Shown: piece by piece, positions 25,355 to 33,748 of the stretch | Layout: every line of letters begins with the position of its first letter | How positions within the stretch are numbered: position 1 is the first letter of the stretch | Assembly: GCA_017405645.1 (NCBI GenBank) | Contig: JAFQZZ010000029.1 | Coordinates: 1 to 60,755 of the forward strand | Reading direction: 5' to 3' | DNA length: 60,755 nt | Source: Bacillota bacterium | Lineage (GTDB): Bacteria > Bacillota > Clostridia > Peptostreptococcales > Anaerovoracaceae | The notes under the pieces: generated by a model | Told to the model about the DNA's origin: nothing | Seen by the model: only the letters and a program-made list of their open reading frames with translations | Databases searched by the model: none | Made by a program: the position numbers and the translations under genes

Positions 25355-26201
25355 AGTATCTTACACCCCCCGTCAGGCGACAGACATGTTCTCTGTCATG
25401 GGCTTCCTGTTCCCGGTAATAGCTGTTCCGCTGGATCAGTTCATCCCAATCCACCAGGGTCCCGTCGAATTCCGGTCCGTCCACGCAGACGAATTTGTCT
25501 TCGCCGCCGATGGATGCCCGGCATCCGCCGCACATTCCGGTCCCGTCGATCATGTATGCAGTGAGGGATGCCACGCAGGGGATCCCCGCCTCCTGGGCGA
25601 TCTGACAGATCAGTTTCATCATGATGGGCGGGCCCACCGCGATGATCTCGTCGTATTCGTTGCCCTCCGCCAGCAGGCTCTTCAGCTTGTCGGTGGTGAA
25701 GGCTTTTTCCTTATAAGACCCGTCGTCGGTCACCACGAAGGTCCGGTCGGTGTTGGCGGTGAACTCCTCTTCCAGGATCACCAGATCCTTGTTTTTGAAT
25801 CCGGAGATCATGTCCACCTGGATGCCGTGGTTGTGCATGCCGGCTGCGATGGGGTACGCCAGCGCGTTCCCAGTGCCGCCGCCCACGACGCAGACTCTCT
25901 TCAGTCCTTCCATGTGGGTGGGTTTGCCGAGCGGCCCCACGATGCTGAAGAAGGTGTCTCCCTCTCCCATCTGGTCCATCAGCATGGTGGTCCTTCCCAC
26001 AGTCGCGTAGATCAGGTCAATGGTGCCTTCTTCGCTGTTGTGGCCAGCCATGGTCAGCGGGATCCGTTCGCCGTATTCATCGGTCAGGAGGATGATGAAC
26101 TGGCCAGGCTTTGCCTTGCGGGCGACCATGGGTGCATAGATCACCAGCCAGGTGATATCGTGATTGAGCTTTCTCTTGCTCAAGATCTCATACATTTTCA
26201 T
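25347..26201 (-). CDS. nfnA: NfnA/SudB-type small subunit, ferredoxin-NADP reductase family
   Basis: A 284-residue subunit with an FAD-binding ferredoxin-reductase domain (RIPLTMAG), a nucleotide-binding domain (VVGGGTGNALAYPI) and a C-terminal [2Fe-2S] site (DGTGMCGGCRAS with the later KFVCVDGPE). In NfnAB the small subunit carries the NADH site and the [2Fe-2S] cluster. ATG 26201 overlaps the PFOR stop as TGATG, with AAGGGGGA upstream, so translation is coupled. It is followed at once by the large subunit. NfnAB versus SudAB is open. Confidence 0.9.
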   Translation of the reverse strand: MKMYEILSKRKLNHDITWLVIYAPMVARKAKPGQFIILLTDEYGERIPLTMAGHNSEEGTIDLIYATVGRTTMLMDQMGEGDTFFSIVGPLGKPTHMEGLKRVCVVGGGTGNALAYPIAAGMHNHGIQVDMISGFKNKDLVILEEEFTANTDRTFVVTDDGSYKEKAFTTDKLKSLLAEGNEYDEIIAVGPPIMMKLICQIAQEAGIPCVASLTAYMIDGTGMCGGCRASIGGEDKFVCVDGPEFDGTLVDWDELIQRNSYYREQEAHDREHVCRLTGGVRYYD

Positions 26202-29200
26202 CACAGATCCCCCTTCGAAACGTTCTTTAAGTTCTTTTCCTCGAATTTGAGTTTCTCATACCGCTCTTTTGCCAGGATCTCGGCCTTGTTGAAGAGGGCG
26301 TCCGCTCTTTCCGGGAAATTGATCTGCAGCGAGTTGTACCGGACTTCGCCCATAATGAAGTCGTAGTAGCTTTCCCGCGGTTCTCCGCTGTCCACGGACA
26401 ACGGGTTCTTGCCTTCCATACCCAGTCTGGGGTCGAACCGCAGCAGGTTCCAGTAACCGGCCTGTACGGCTTTCTTCATCTCCAGCATGGACTTGTTCAT
26501 CCCGGCTTTCACGCCGTGGTTGATACAGGGCGCATAAGCGATGATGATGGAAGGTCCGTTGTAGCTTTCCGCTTCCCGGAAGGCCCGCAGGGTCTGCTCC
26601 GGATTGGCGCCCATGGCCACCTGGGCTACATATACGTAGCCGTAGGTCATGGCGATCTGCGCCAGGTCTTTCTTCCGGACCATCTTGCCGGAGGCGGCGA
26701 ATTTCGCCACCGCGCCCAGCGGCGTTGCCTTGGAGGACTGACCGCCGGTGTTGGAATAGACTTCGGTGTCGAAGACCAGGATATTGACATTCTCGCCGGA
26801 GGCCAGCACGTGGTCCAGTCCGCCGTAGCCGATATCGTAGGCCCAGCCGTCACCGCCGAAGATCCAGATGGAGGGCTTGACCAGTATATTCTTGTTGTCT
26901 ACCACGAACCGGGCGTCATCGCTGACTTCCACATAGTCCTGGCAGGCTTCCACCAGAAGCTCGCCCGTATCCCGGGAAGCTTTGGGGTCGTCCATGCAGG
27001 CCAGCCAGGCTCTGGCCGGCATACCGATGAGAGGCAGCAGGTTCTTGACCGCAGACTTCATCTCGTTCCGTCTTGCGCTCATGGACATGGCCATCCCCAG
27101 CCCGAACTCCGCATTGTCTTCAAACAGAGAGTTGGCCCAGGCCGGACCTTTGCCCTCTTTGTTCATGGTATAAGGCGTGCTGGGTGCGCTGCATCCCCAG
27201 ATGGAGGAACAGCCCGTAGCATTGGCCACGATCATCCGGTCGCCGAAGAGCTGGGTCGCCAGCTTGGCGTAGGGCGATTCGCCGCAGCCCGGACAGGCTC
27301 CGGAGAATTCCATCAGCGGCTGCAGGAACTGGGATCCCTTGACGGTCTTTTCCTTGAAGGGAACCTCCTTCTGCGAAACCTCTTCGAAGAGGTAATCGAA
27401 GGTTTCCTGGAGTTCTTCTACCGGTACGTTTTCCACCGGTACCATTTCCAGGGCTTTCTTTCTGGAGGGGCAAACGTTGGCGCAGCTGCCGCAGCCGGTG
27501 CAGTCCAGCGCAGACACGCCGATGGAGAACTTGTGGTCCTTCATGCCCTTCATGTCGATGCAGCGGTCCGCTACCCGTTCATCCGAGGCTTCCTTTTCAT
27601 CCAGCACGAAGGGACGGATAACGCCGTGTGGGCATACATAGGAGCACCAGTTGCACTGCATGCAGTTCTTTTTGTCCCAGATGGGGATATCCGTTGCGAT
27701 GCCCCGCTTTTCGAAGGCCGCGGTGCCCGCCGGCAGTTTGCCGTCCGCCGTTTCCAGGAACTTGGATACCGGGATGCTGTCCCCGTCCATGCTGTTGGTC
27801 GGTACCAGGATATCATTGAGGTATTCGGTCTGGAAGGGGGTCTTCCCTTTCAGGGCCGGTTGTTTTTCTTCGTCTACGGCATCCGCCCAGGAGGCCGGGA
27901 CCTGTACTTCATGGACGCCTTCCACGCCGGCGTCCACCGCCGCGATGTTCATGTTGACGACCTTTTCCCCTTTCCGTCCGTAGGTCACACGGATGGCTTC
28001 CTTCATGTACTCGGAAGCTTCTTCGATGGGGATGATCTGCGCCAGCAGGAAGAAGGCGGACTGCAGTACCGTATTGGTCCGGCGGGACCCCAGCCCGATC
28101 TGACGGGCGGCCGATACCGCGTCGCAGGTGTACAGCTTGATATTGTTCCGGGCAATGTACCGTTTATCCCTTGCGGGGATATGCTTTTCCAATTCCTCGT
28201 CGTTCCAGGTGCAGTTCAGCAGGAAGAACCCGCCGGGTTTCACATCTTCCACCATGCTGTACTTCTTCAGGTAATTGGAATTGTGGCAGGCCACGAAATC
28301 CGCCTGTTTGACGTAGTAAGTGGAACGGATGGGTTTGTCGCCGAACCGCAGGTGGGAGATCGTCACGCCGCCGGACTTCTTGGAGTCGTACTGGAAATAG
28401 GCCTGTACGTACTTGTCCGTATGGTCGCCGATGATCTTGACGCTGTTCTTGTTGGCGCCGACGGTGCCGTCCGCGCCCAGTCCCCAGAACTTGCAGGCCA
28501 CGGTGCCTTCCGGCGCCACGTCCGGGTTCTCCGTTACCGGCAGGGACAGGTTCGTTACATCGTCGATGATGGAAATGGTGAATTCCTTCTTCGGGTTATC
28601 GGACCAGAGATTCTCAAAGACTGCCAGGATATCCCCGGGCTGTACGTCCTTGGAACCCAGTCCGTAGCGGCCGCCGGCCACGAAGGCCGAATCCGGGTCG
28701 CTGCCCCGGAGGGCCGACACCACGTCCAGGTACAGGGGTTCGCCCATGCCGCCGGGTTCCTTGGTCCGGTCTAAGACCGCGATGCTCTTGACGGTGGGCG
28801 GGATAGCGGCGATCAGGTGTTTCGCCGAGAAAGGCCGGTACAGGTGGACTTCCACAATCCCGACTTTCCTCCCCTTCTTTTCATTAACGTAATCCACGAC
28901 TTCTTCCGCCGCTTCGCAGATGGAGCCCATGGCGATCATGACCTCTTCCGCATCCGGTGCGCCGTAGTAAGTGAACAGTTTGTAATTGCTGCCGATCCGC
29001 TCGTTGACCATATCCATGTATTTTTCAACGATGTCGATGGTTTCGGTATAAATGGTGTTGCAGGCTTCACGGTGCTGGAAAAAGGTTTCCGGCTGTTCCG
29101 CGCTGCCCATGCTGTGGGGATTCTCCGGATGCAGGGCCCGCTGACGGAAACGCCGTACAGCGTCCCAGTCCACCATTTCCCTCAGTTCACCGTAATCCCA

Positions 29201-29752
29201 GACTTCGATCTTCTGGTTTTCATGGGAAGTCCGGAAACCGTCGAAGAAATGCACAAAGGGCAATCTGCCTCCGATGGCGGATAAATGCGCCACTGCCGCC
29301 AGGTCCATGCACTGTTGGATGCTGTTGGAGCACAGGATCGCCACGCCGGTCTGCCGGGTGCCCATGACGTCGGAATGGTCGCCGAAGATGTTCAGCGCAT
29401 GGGTGGACAGCGCTCTCGCCGCCACATGGAACACCGCCGGGGACTGCTCCGCCGCTACCTTGTACATGTTGGGGATCATCAGCAGGAGTCCCTGGGAAGC
29501 GGTGAAAGTGGAGGTGTAAGCCCCGGTGATCACGGAGCCGTGCACCGCGCCGGCCGCGCCGCCTTCGGATTCCATTTCGATGATCTTGACGCTTTCACCG
29601 AAAATATTGGTCCGTCCGTCGGCAGCCCATTCATCCATGCTTTCCGCCATCGGCGAAGACGGAGTGATCGGGTAGATCGCAGCTACTTCGGAAAAGGCGT
29701 ATGCCACATGGGCCGCAGCGGTATTGCCGTCCATGGTCTTGCGTTTTCTCAT
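26201..29752 (-). CDS. nifJ: Pyruvate:ferredoxin (flavodoxin) oxidoreductase
   Basis: A 1183-residue single-chain PFOR that oxidises pyruvate and CoA to acetyl-CoA and CO2, reducing ferredoxin. Domain order is the usual one: pyrimidine-binding domain (AIYPITPSSPMAESMDEW), gamma domain (GLGADGTVGANKNS), two ferredoxin-like clusters (CMQCNWCSYVCP and CTGCGSCANVCP), and a C-terminal TPP domain (GGDGWAYDIGYGG, TEVYSNTGGQSSKATP). An extra cluster site is suggested by GACPGCGESPYAKL. ATG 29752 is ten bases after AAGGAG; a GTG at 29761 is too close to it. The gene follows the polyferredoxin gene by one base. Confidence 0.96.
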   Translation of the reverse strand: MRKRKTMDGNTAAAHVAYAFSEVAAIYPITPSSPMAESMDEWAADGRTNIFGESVKIIEMESEGGAAGAVHGSVITGAYTSTFTASQGLLLMIPNMYKVAAEQSPAVFHVAARALSTHALNIFGDHSDVMGTRQTGVAILCSNSIQQCMDLAAVAHLSAIGGRLPFVHFFDGFRTSHENQKIEVWDYGELREMVDWDAVRRFRQRALHPENPHSMGSAEQPETFFQHREACNTIYTETIDIVEKYMDMVNERIGSNYKLFTYYGAPDAEEVMIAMGSICEAAEEVVDYVNEKKGRKVGIVEVHLYRPFSAKHLIAAIPPTVKSIAVLDRTKEPGGMGEPLYLDVVSALRGSDPDSAFVAGGRYGLGSKDVQPGDILAVFENLWSDNPKKEFTISIIDDVTNLSLPVTENPDVAPEGTVACKFWGLGADGTVGANKNSVKIIGDHTDKYVQAYFQYDSKKSGGVTISHLRFGDKPIRSTYYVKQADFVACHNSNYLKKYSMVEDVKPGGFFLLNCTWNDEELEKHIPARDKRYIARNNIKLYTCDAVSAARQIGLGSRRTNTVLQSAFFLLAQIIPIEEASEYMKEAIRVTYGRKGEKVVNMNIAAVDAGVEGVHEVQVPASWADAVDEEKQPALKGKTPFQTEYLNDILVPTNSMDGDSIPVSKFLETADGKLPAGTAAFEKRGIATDIPIWDKKNCMQCNWCSYVCPHGVIRPFVLDEKEASDERVADRCIDMKGMKDHKFSIGVSALDCTGCGSCANVCPSRKKALEMVPVENVPVEELQETFDYLFEEVSQKEVPFKEKTVKGSQFLQPLMEFSGACPGCGESPYAKLATQLFGDRMIVANATGCSSIWGCSAPSTPYTMNKEGKGPAWANSLFEDNAEFGLGMAMSMSARRNEMKSAVKNLLPLIGMPARAWLACMDDPKASRDTGELLVEACQDYVEVSDDARFVVDNKNILVKPSIWIFGGDGWAYDIGYGGLDHVLASGENVNILVFDTEVYSNTGGQSSKATPLGAVAKFAASGKMVRKKDLAQIAMTYGYVYVAQVAMGANPEQTLRAFREAESYNGPSIIIAYAPCINHGVKAGMNKSMLEMKKAVQAGYWNLLRFDPRLGMEGKNPLSVDSGEPRESYYDFIMGEVRYNSLQINFPERADALFNKAEILAKERYEKLKFEEKNLKNVSKGDL

Positions 29753-29753
29753 A

Positions 29754-31049
29754 TCACTCACTCTCCTTTCCGATCTTCAGCGCATCTCTTTGCAGGTAGT
29801 TGCTCTCCGGAACCGCCCGCTCGGCGATAACGCCCTTGAAGCAGACGTACTGGCAGATGTTGCAGTTCTCGCACAGTTCGGTATCGATCACCGCATGGTT
29901 GTCCTCGAAGTAGATCGCTCCGTTCGGACAGTTGTTCATGCAGTCCTGGCAGCCTTCGCAGCATACCGCGCAGACTTTGTTCTTTTCATCGTAATCGTTG
30001 GTGGTGGAACAGGGCACCATCTTGACCCCTTTGTAGGGCACGATGGAAATCAGGCCCTTCGGGCAGGCGTAGGTGCAGTCCCGGCACCCGACGCATTTGT
30101 CCACATCCACAAAGGCCGTCCCGTATTCCACATGGATCGCGTCGTAACGGCAGACCAGGGTGCAGTCTCCCAGCCCGACACATCCGGTGGTACAGAGGTT
30201 CAGCTCTTTCGGATCCCTATTCTTGACCGCCTCTGCGCATTTGTCAAAGCCTTTGGACTTGTAGATCTCTCCGGCTATGAACCCGCCGTTGCAGGCAACA
30301 AAGGCGACTTTTTCCTTTAGTTTCGTGATGTCATGGTACTCATCGATGATGATCTTCTTCCGGCATTTCACCGCGCAGGCCTCACAGCCTTCGCACTTGT
30401 CGTAATCGATGACCGCATGATTGTTGATGATGGAGATCGCGCCTACCGGGCATGCCCGTTCGCATTCCCCGCAGGAAATGCATCCGTAACCGCAGGTCTG
30501 GCGCACGATTTCCTCGTCCTCTTCCGTGGAAGAACAGGGGATGAAGTTCGTTGCATCCGCCGGAACCATGTAGATGATCTTCTGGATGCAGGCCGATGCA
30601 TGGGCGCAGGCGCCGCAGCCGGTGCATTTCTCCCGATCTATCTTGATGGCATGATCCTCCAGCGTCATGGCTTCGAAGGTGCACACATTCACGCAGTCGC
30701 CGATTCCCAGGCAGCCGGCTTTGCATTCGCCGCGGACGAAACCGTATGCTTTCGCCGCTTCACAGCTGCCGCAGATCGAATGCCGTTCCAGGCCGGTGGC
30801 GGAACCGCTGCACGCGATAAATGCGACCTTCTTTTGAACAGGTACCGGATCTCTTCCGGTCACCTCCGCGATCATGTCTGCCTGCTCCTGACTGCAGGCG
30901 GGACACAGGGTGATACTCTCCCCCTCGGCAATGGCTGCCGCGCATTCCCGACAGGTACTCTTTCCGCATCCTCCGAGGCCGCAGCAGTTGGTCCCCGGCA
31001 GAATGGAAAGAATTTGTTCAGAAAGTTTATCCAGCATCTCGCTCATCAT
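29754..31049 (-). CDS. Soluble polyferredoxin with two tandem RnfB-like halves
   Basis: A 431-residue protein with 49 cysteines and no membrane helix. Residues 1-52 resemble the RnfB-type [4Fe-4S] domain (LPGTNCCGLGGCGKSTC). Two related modules follow, at about 75-236 and 248-408, each starting VAF(I/V)AC and each holding four ferredoxin-like cluster motifs (for example KCTGCGAC, CISCGECERACP, KCVGCRDCTYACP, CENCNICQYVC). Eight or nine clusters are possible. RnfB normally has one module and an N-terminal membrane helix; here the helix is missing and the module is doubled. It leads the operon with PFOR and NfnAB, so an electron-carrier or hub role is likely. ATG 31049 follows GGGGGA. Confidence 0.88.
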   Translation of the reverse strand: MMSEMLDKLSEQILSILPGTNCCGLGGCGKSTCRECAAAIAEGESITLCPACSQEQADMIAEVTGRDPVPVQKKVAFIACSGSATGLERHSICGSCEAAKAYGFVRGECKAGCLGIGDCVNVCTFEAMTLEDHAIKIDREKCTGCGACAHASACIQKIIYMVPADATNFIPCSSTEEDEEIVRQTCGYGCISCGECERACPVGAISIINNHAVIDYDKCEGCEACAVKCRKKIIIDEYHDITKLKEKVAFVACNGGFIAGEIYKSKGFDKCAEAVKNRDPKELNLCTTGCVGLGDCTLVCRYDAIHVEYGTAFVDVDKCVGCRDCTYACPKGLISIVPYKGVKMVPCSTTNDYDEKNKVCAVCCEGCQDCMNNCPNGAIYFEDNHAVIDTELCENCNICQYVCFKGVIAERAVPESNYLQRDALKIGKESE

Positions 31050-31073
31050 AAACTTCCCCCTTTCTCTCATTCT

Positions 31074-31124
31074 AAAAAAAAGCAATCCACGCTGAAAACA
31101 AGAGAATTTTCTCAGTGGATCTGC
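31074..31124 (-). terminator. Intrinsic terminator inside the leader of the polyferredoxin operon (candidate attenuator)
   Basis: A long stem (GCA, ATCCA, CTGA paired with TCAG, TGGAT, TGC, with small bulges) followed by eight T on the minus strand. It lies after the promoter and before the first gene, so it should stop most transcripts unless overcome. Confidence 0.75.
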
Positions 31125-31126
31125 AT

Positions 31127-31147
31127 TATTTCATTGTTCATGAAATA
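31127..31147 (-). other. Stem-loop upstream of the leader terminator
   Basis: An eight-base-pair perfect stem TATTTCAT with ATGAAATA and a five-base loop, between the transcription start and the terminator. It may be the sensor half of an attenuator. Confidence 0.5.
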
Positions 31148-31166
31148 CACTTTGCCGCTTCTGTTT

Positions 31167-31195
31167 ATTATATAATTTATCCATAAGGAAGTCAA
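31167..31195 (-). promoter_or_regulatory. Strong promoter of the polyferredoxin-PFOR-NfnAB operon
   Basis: TTGACT (31190-31195), 17 bases, TATAAT (31167-31172). The leader to the first ATG is about 110 bases and contains two hairpins. Confidence 0.85.
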
Positions 31196-31260
31196 TAATT
31201 GTCATCAAAAACTCTGAAGGTGTTTCCTTCTGTTTCGGGTTGGTTTCATCCTGTTAGGGC

Positions 31261-31300
31261 AAAAAAAGAAAACTGCCGGCAGGATCGTCCCGGCCGGCAG
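31261..31300 (-). terminator. Rho-independent terminator after the small repeat protein gene
   Basis: An eight-base-pair stem CTGCCGGC with GCCGGCAG and a 12-base loop, then TTTTCTTTTTTT on the minus strand. Confidence 0.9.
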
Positions 31301-31317
31301 TAAATGCTTCTTTTATC

Positions 31318-31572
31318 TTACTTGAAATCCTTGATTTTGCCCAGAAGCTCATGTGCCTTTGCAATGGCTTTGTCATCGATATCGGTCTTGTCCAGCAGGC
31401 CTTCCACTTCTTTTTTCAGGTCCTTTGCCTTCGCGATGGCTTTTTCGTCGATGTCGGTCTTGTCCAGCATCTTTTCCACTTCCGCTTTGGCATCGTTCAG
31501 TTTCTGCATAACTTCTTCTTTGTTTTTCGGTAAAGCTTCGCCCACTTTTTCCATTTCTTTTTTGATATCCAT
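31318..31572 (-). CDS. Small charged helical protein with a 24-residue tandem repeat
   Basis: An 84-residue protein I do not recognise. It is rich in Lys, Glu, Asp and Ala, with no cysteine or membrane segment, and should be mostly helical. Residues 31-54 and 55-78 are two copies of a 24-residue repeat sharing LDKTDID-(E/D)-KAIAKA. Genes of this kind are often abundant cytosolic proteins, but no function can be given. ATG 31572 follows GAGAGGAAGAA. It has its own promoter and terminator, so it is monocistronic. Confidence 0.8.
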   Translation of the reverse strand: MDIKKEMEKVGEALPKNKEEVMQKLNDAKAEVEKMLDKTDIDEKAIAKAKDLKKEVEGLLDKTDIDDKAIAKAHELLGKIKDFK

Positions 31573-31619
31573 TGTTCTTCCTCTCTTTACACCAGGTAAT
31601 AGATGCAACTATTTATGCT

Positions 31620-31648
31620 ATTTTACCACAGCGTTTTTTCAATGTAAA
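31620..31648 (-). promoter_or_regulatory. Promoter for the small repeat protein
   Basis: TTTACA (31643-31648), 17 bases, TAAAAT (31620-31625), in the gap after the sortase stop. Confidence 0.7.
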
Positions 31649-31651
31649 GTA

Positions 31652-32416
31652 TCAGCCGTTCAGCTTCCTCGCCACCACGACCATCCGTCCGTCCTTTCTG
31701 CTGTACTCGCAGGTGGAAAGGGTGATCAGCTTATCGCCGAAGTTCGCACGGACCCCGGTATCGTAAAGCTGCAGGGAACGGCAGGTGTCGATGTACTTGT
31801 TGAAGACCTCCGGCGACTCGAAGGTGATGTAGTCAAAGTAGTTGAAGGCTGCGTCCGAATAAGCCACGGTCTTGAACACCACCACGATCTCGTACTCCCC
31901 GTATTCTTCCAGGGTGTCCAGATGAACGGTTTTGTGTTCCTCATAAAAGTTGATGTCCTGGTACTTGCACAGGTCCGAGAACATGGATCCGTTCTTCATG
32001 TGATGGCCGTAGATCGTGCAGTTGTCGGAGACCCCCAGGGTGCACTCCTCCTTGAGATACGGGACGCCGTAGCTGCTGTCCTTCTTTTCAAAGTTCCTTT
32101 TCAGGTAATAATCCACCTCCGACGGATGGTGCATCACCGGGTAGTCAATGGCGGTGCCGTCGATGCGGATCCAGCCGACGAAATCATTGTTCTGCTCGTA
32201 AAGGGGATAATACCGGTCATGGGCGGAAATCTCCTCCCCGGCCTCCTCCTGTTCATTCACTATCTGCGCCAGTTCTTCAAAGTCCTCCGCACTCTGCTTT
32301 TTGTCCATGTACTCGCTGAAGAACATGTATCCCGACAACAGGAACAGGACGACGAAGAATATCAGCCCCGCCGTGTAAAGGTTCTTCTTCTTTTTTTTGG
32401 TCTTCTCGCTTCTCAT
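31652..32416 (-). CDS. srtB: Class B sortase
   Basis: A 254-residue membrane-anchored transpeptidase that joins sorting-signal proteins to the cell wall. A lysine-rich start and one membrane helix (about 14-33) place the catalytic domain outside. The catalytic residues are His138 (IYGHHMKNGS), Cys236 (TLSTCEYS) and Arg244 (GRMVVVAR). No substrate protein with a sorting signal is in the window. The gene is eight bases downstream of the dehydrogenase-like gene and probably shares its promoter. Confidence 0.92.
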   Translation of the reverse strand: MRSEKTKKKKKNLYTAGLIFFVVLFLLSGYMFFSEYMDKKQSAEDFEELAQIVNEQEEAGEEISAHDRYYPLYEQNNDFVGWIRIDGTAIDYPVMHHPSEVDYYLKRNFEKKDSSYGVPYLKEECTLGVSDNCTIYGHHMKNGSMFSDLCKYQDINFYEEHKTVHLDTLEEYGEYEIVVVFKTVAYSDAAFNYFDYITFESPEVFNKYIDTCRSLQLYDTGVRANFGDKLITLSTCEYSRKDGRMVVVARKLNG

Positions 32417-32424
32417 AATGTCTG

Positions 32425-33240
32425 TTAGTCCCTCAGTCCCGCTTCTTCCATGATCCGGAACGGCCCCTCCGGCGCGCCGGTGGCCAGTTTCCAGGTCCGG
32501 TCAATGGTTTCCGCATCCGCCACTTCCTCTTCCTGCAGCTTTTTCGCCGCCTCCAGGAAGGGCATCAGCAGGGAATTCAGGATGTAGCCCGGGTGCTCTT
32601 TTTTCAGGCACAGGGGCTCCATGCCGATGCTTTTTGCAAAAGCCGTGACCTGGTCGTAGGCCTTCTGGTCCGTGCCGTGGTGCCCCATGATCTCCGTGAT
32701 GTTCTTGGCCCAGATCTCCCCGGCAAAGTTGACGGCCAGGAATTTGTCCGGCCGGCCGGTATCCTCCGCAAAAGTGCCGGGCAGCATCGTGGAGGAACTG
32801 GTTACCAGGACGGTCTTGGCAGGCAGCACTTCGCTGATCCGGCGGAAGAACTCCATCTTCTGCTCCTCGTTTTCCGGCAGGCATTCGATCACCAGGTCCG
32901 TCTCTTCCATGGCTTCGTTCAGGTCCACCGCCATGCGGATGTTTATATAGGCCCTTTCCGCCCGGGCGGTCAGCTCGTCCACTTTTGAAGGGGTCAGGGA
33001 GGAAAAGTCCTCCACCAGCCCTTTCGGATAGTCCGCGGAAAGGCTCCCGATCTTGTATTTCAGCGCCTTCAGTTCTTTGATATAGATGGCATGGATCCGG
33101 TCCAGCTTCGGCTGGCTCCTGCCGATGGAAGAATAACTCCTGTGCCAAATGGTCACATCGTATCCCTTGTAGGCAGCCTGATAGGCGATTTGGCACCCGA
33201 GGACGCCGCCGCCTGCCACCACGATCTTCTTGAAACTCAT
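32425..33240 (-). CDS. 3-hydroxyacyl-CoA dehydrogenase-like protein with altered catalytic histidine
   Basis: A 271-residue member of the NAD-binding 3-hydroxyacyl-CoA dehydrogenase family. The Rossmann site is VVAGGGVLGCQIAY, and VIECLPENEEQK and TSSSTMLPG are family blocks. The C-terminal half (GYILNSLLMPFLEAA, TGAPEGPFRIM) is complete. In relatives the sequence after FLA usually holds the catalytic histidine (HF), but here residue 171 is asparagine (FLAVNFAGEIW, codon AAC). The enzyme may be inactive on hydroxyacyl-CoA or act on another substrate. No other beta-oxidation genes are nearby. Confidence 0.82.
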   Translation of the reverse strand: MSFKKIVVAGGGVLGCQIAYQAAYKGYDVTIWHRSYSSIGRSQPKLDRIHAIYIKELKALKYKIGSLSADYPKGLVEDFSSLTPSKVDELTARAERAYINIRMAVDLNEAMEETDLVIECLPENEEQKMEFFRRISEVLPAKTVLVTSSSTMLPGTFAEDTGRPDKFLAVNFAGEIWAKNITEIMGHHGTDQKAYDQVTAFAKSIGMEPLCLKKEHPGYILNSLLMPFLEAAKKLQEEEVADAETIDRTWKLATGAPEGPFRIMEEAGLRD

Positions 33241-33251
33241 ATACTCTATTC

Positions 33252-33269
33252 ACGGGACCGGGGTCCCGT
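33252..33269 (-). other. Perfect hairpin between ribosome site and start codon
   Basis: ACGGGACC and GGTCCCGT with a two-base centre. On the mRNA it sits between AAGGAG and the ATG at 33240, which are 30 bases apart when unfolded. Confidence 0.5.
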
Positions 33270-33295
33270 TCTCCTTCTATTCATACTTCCATCCT

Positions 33296-33324
33296 ATTAT
33301 GCCACAAGATGGAGTATTTCTCAA
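33296..33324 (-). promoter_or_regulatory. Promoter for the dehydrogenase-like gene and sortase
   Basis: TTGAGA (33319-33324), 17 bases, CATAAT (33296-33301). Confidence 0.65.
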
Positions 33325-33331
33325 GAGTGTT

Positions 33332-33748
33332 TTATACAAGTTCCAGTTCCACCAGGTCCGCCAGCGGTACCCCGGTCCCGTCTTCAAACACCAGTTTCCG
33401 TTCCACCGTATCGATTTTCCGGACCCGGCCGGACACCGTTTGAAACGACCCGCCGTCCTTCAGCGGGTCCCGGACGAAATACACCGCTTCCGCTTCCGGC
33501 CGCCGGTCCTCCAGGCTTGCCAGCCGGCGGAGGGTCTCTTCCATATATTCTTTTTCATCCTCATACAGGTCCTGCCATCCGGTAGTCTCCCGGGCCGTTT
33601 CCTGAATCGCGTCGCCGTAGCCGGTCAGGGCCGCAAAAGGCGCGAACTGGGCCGCCCGGTCCTTCAGGGGCATCCGTTTCCGCGTGGGCGACACGTGATG
33701 CGGCAGACCGATGATGTCCTTATAAGAGTTCTTTCCGTCGTTATTCAT
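33332..33748 (-). CDS. YolD-like protein
   Basis: A 138-residue protein with the YolD-like domain. The N-terminal region PHHVSPTRKRMPLKDRAAQFAP is split as in the family (MPLKDRAAQFAPFAALTGYG is the core block). YolD-like proteins are encoded beside Y-family polymerases of the UvrX/YqjW type in Firmicutes and are thought to act with them in damage tolerance, perhaps like UmuD. ATG 33748 overlaps the polymerase stop by eight bases and uses GGAGGT inside that gene. Co-regulation by the LexA-like box upstream is likely. Confidence 0.88.
   Translation of the reverse strand: MNNDGKNSYKDIIGLPHHVSPTRKRMPLKDRAAQFAPFAALTGYGDAIQETARETTGWQDLYEDEKEYMEETLRRLASLEDRRPEAEAVYFVRDPLKDGGSFQTVSGRVRKIDTVERKLVFEDGTGVPLADLVELELV

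Noticed and set aside
26516..28774. Long plus-strand reading frame opposite the PFOR gene
   Set aside because: It is an antisense shadow of a GC-rich gene; it has no family similarity or ribosome site, while the minus strand has a full PFOR.
29754..31049. A complete membrane Rnf complex
   Set aside because: Only an RnfB-like protein is found; it lacks the membrane helix, and no rnfC, D, G, E or A genes are adjacent.
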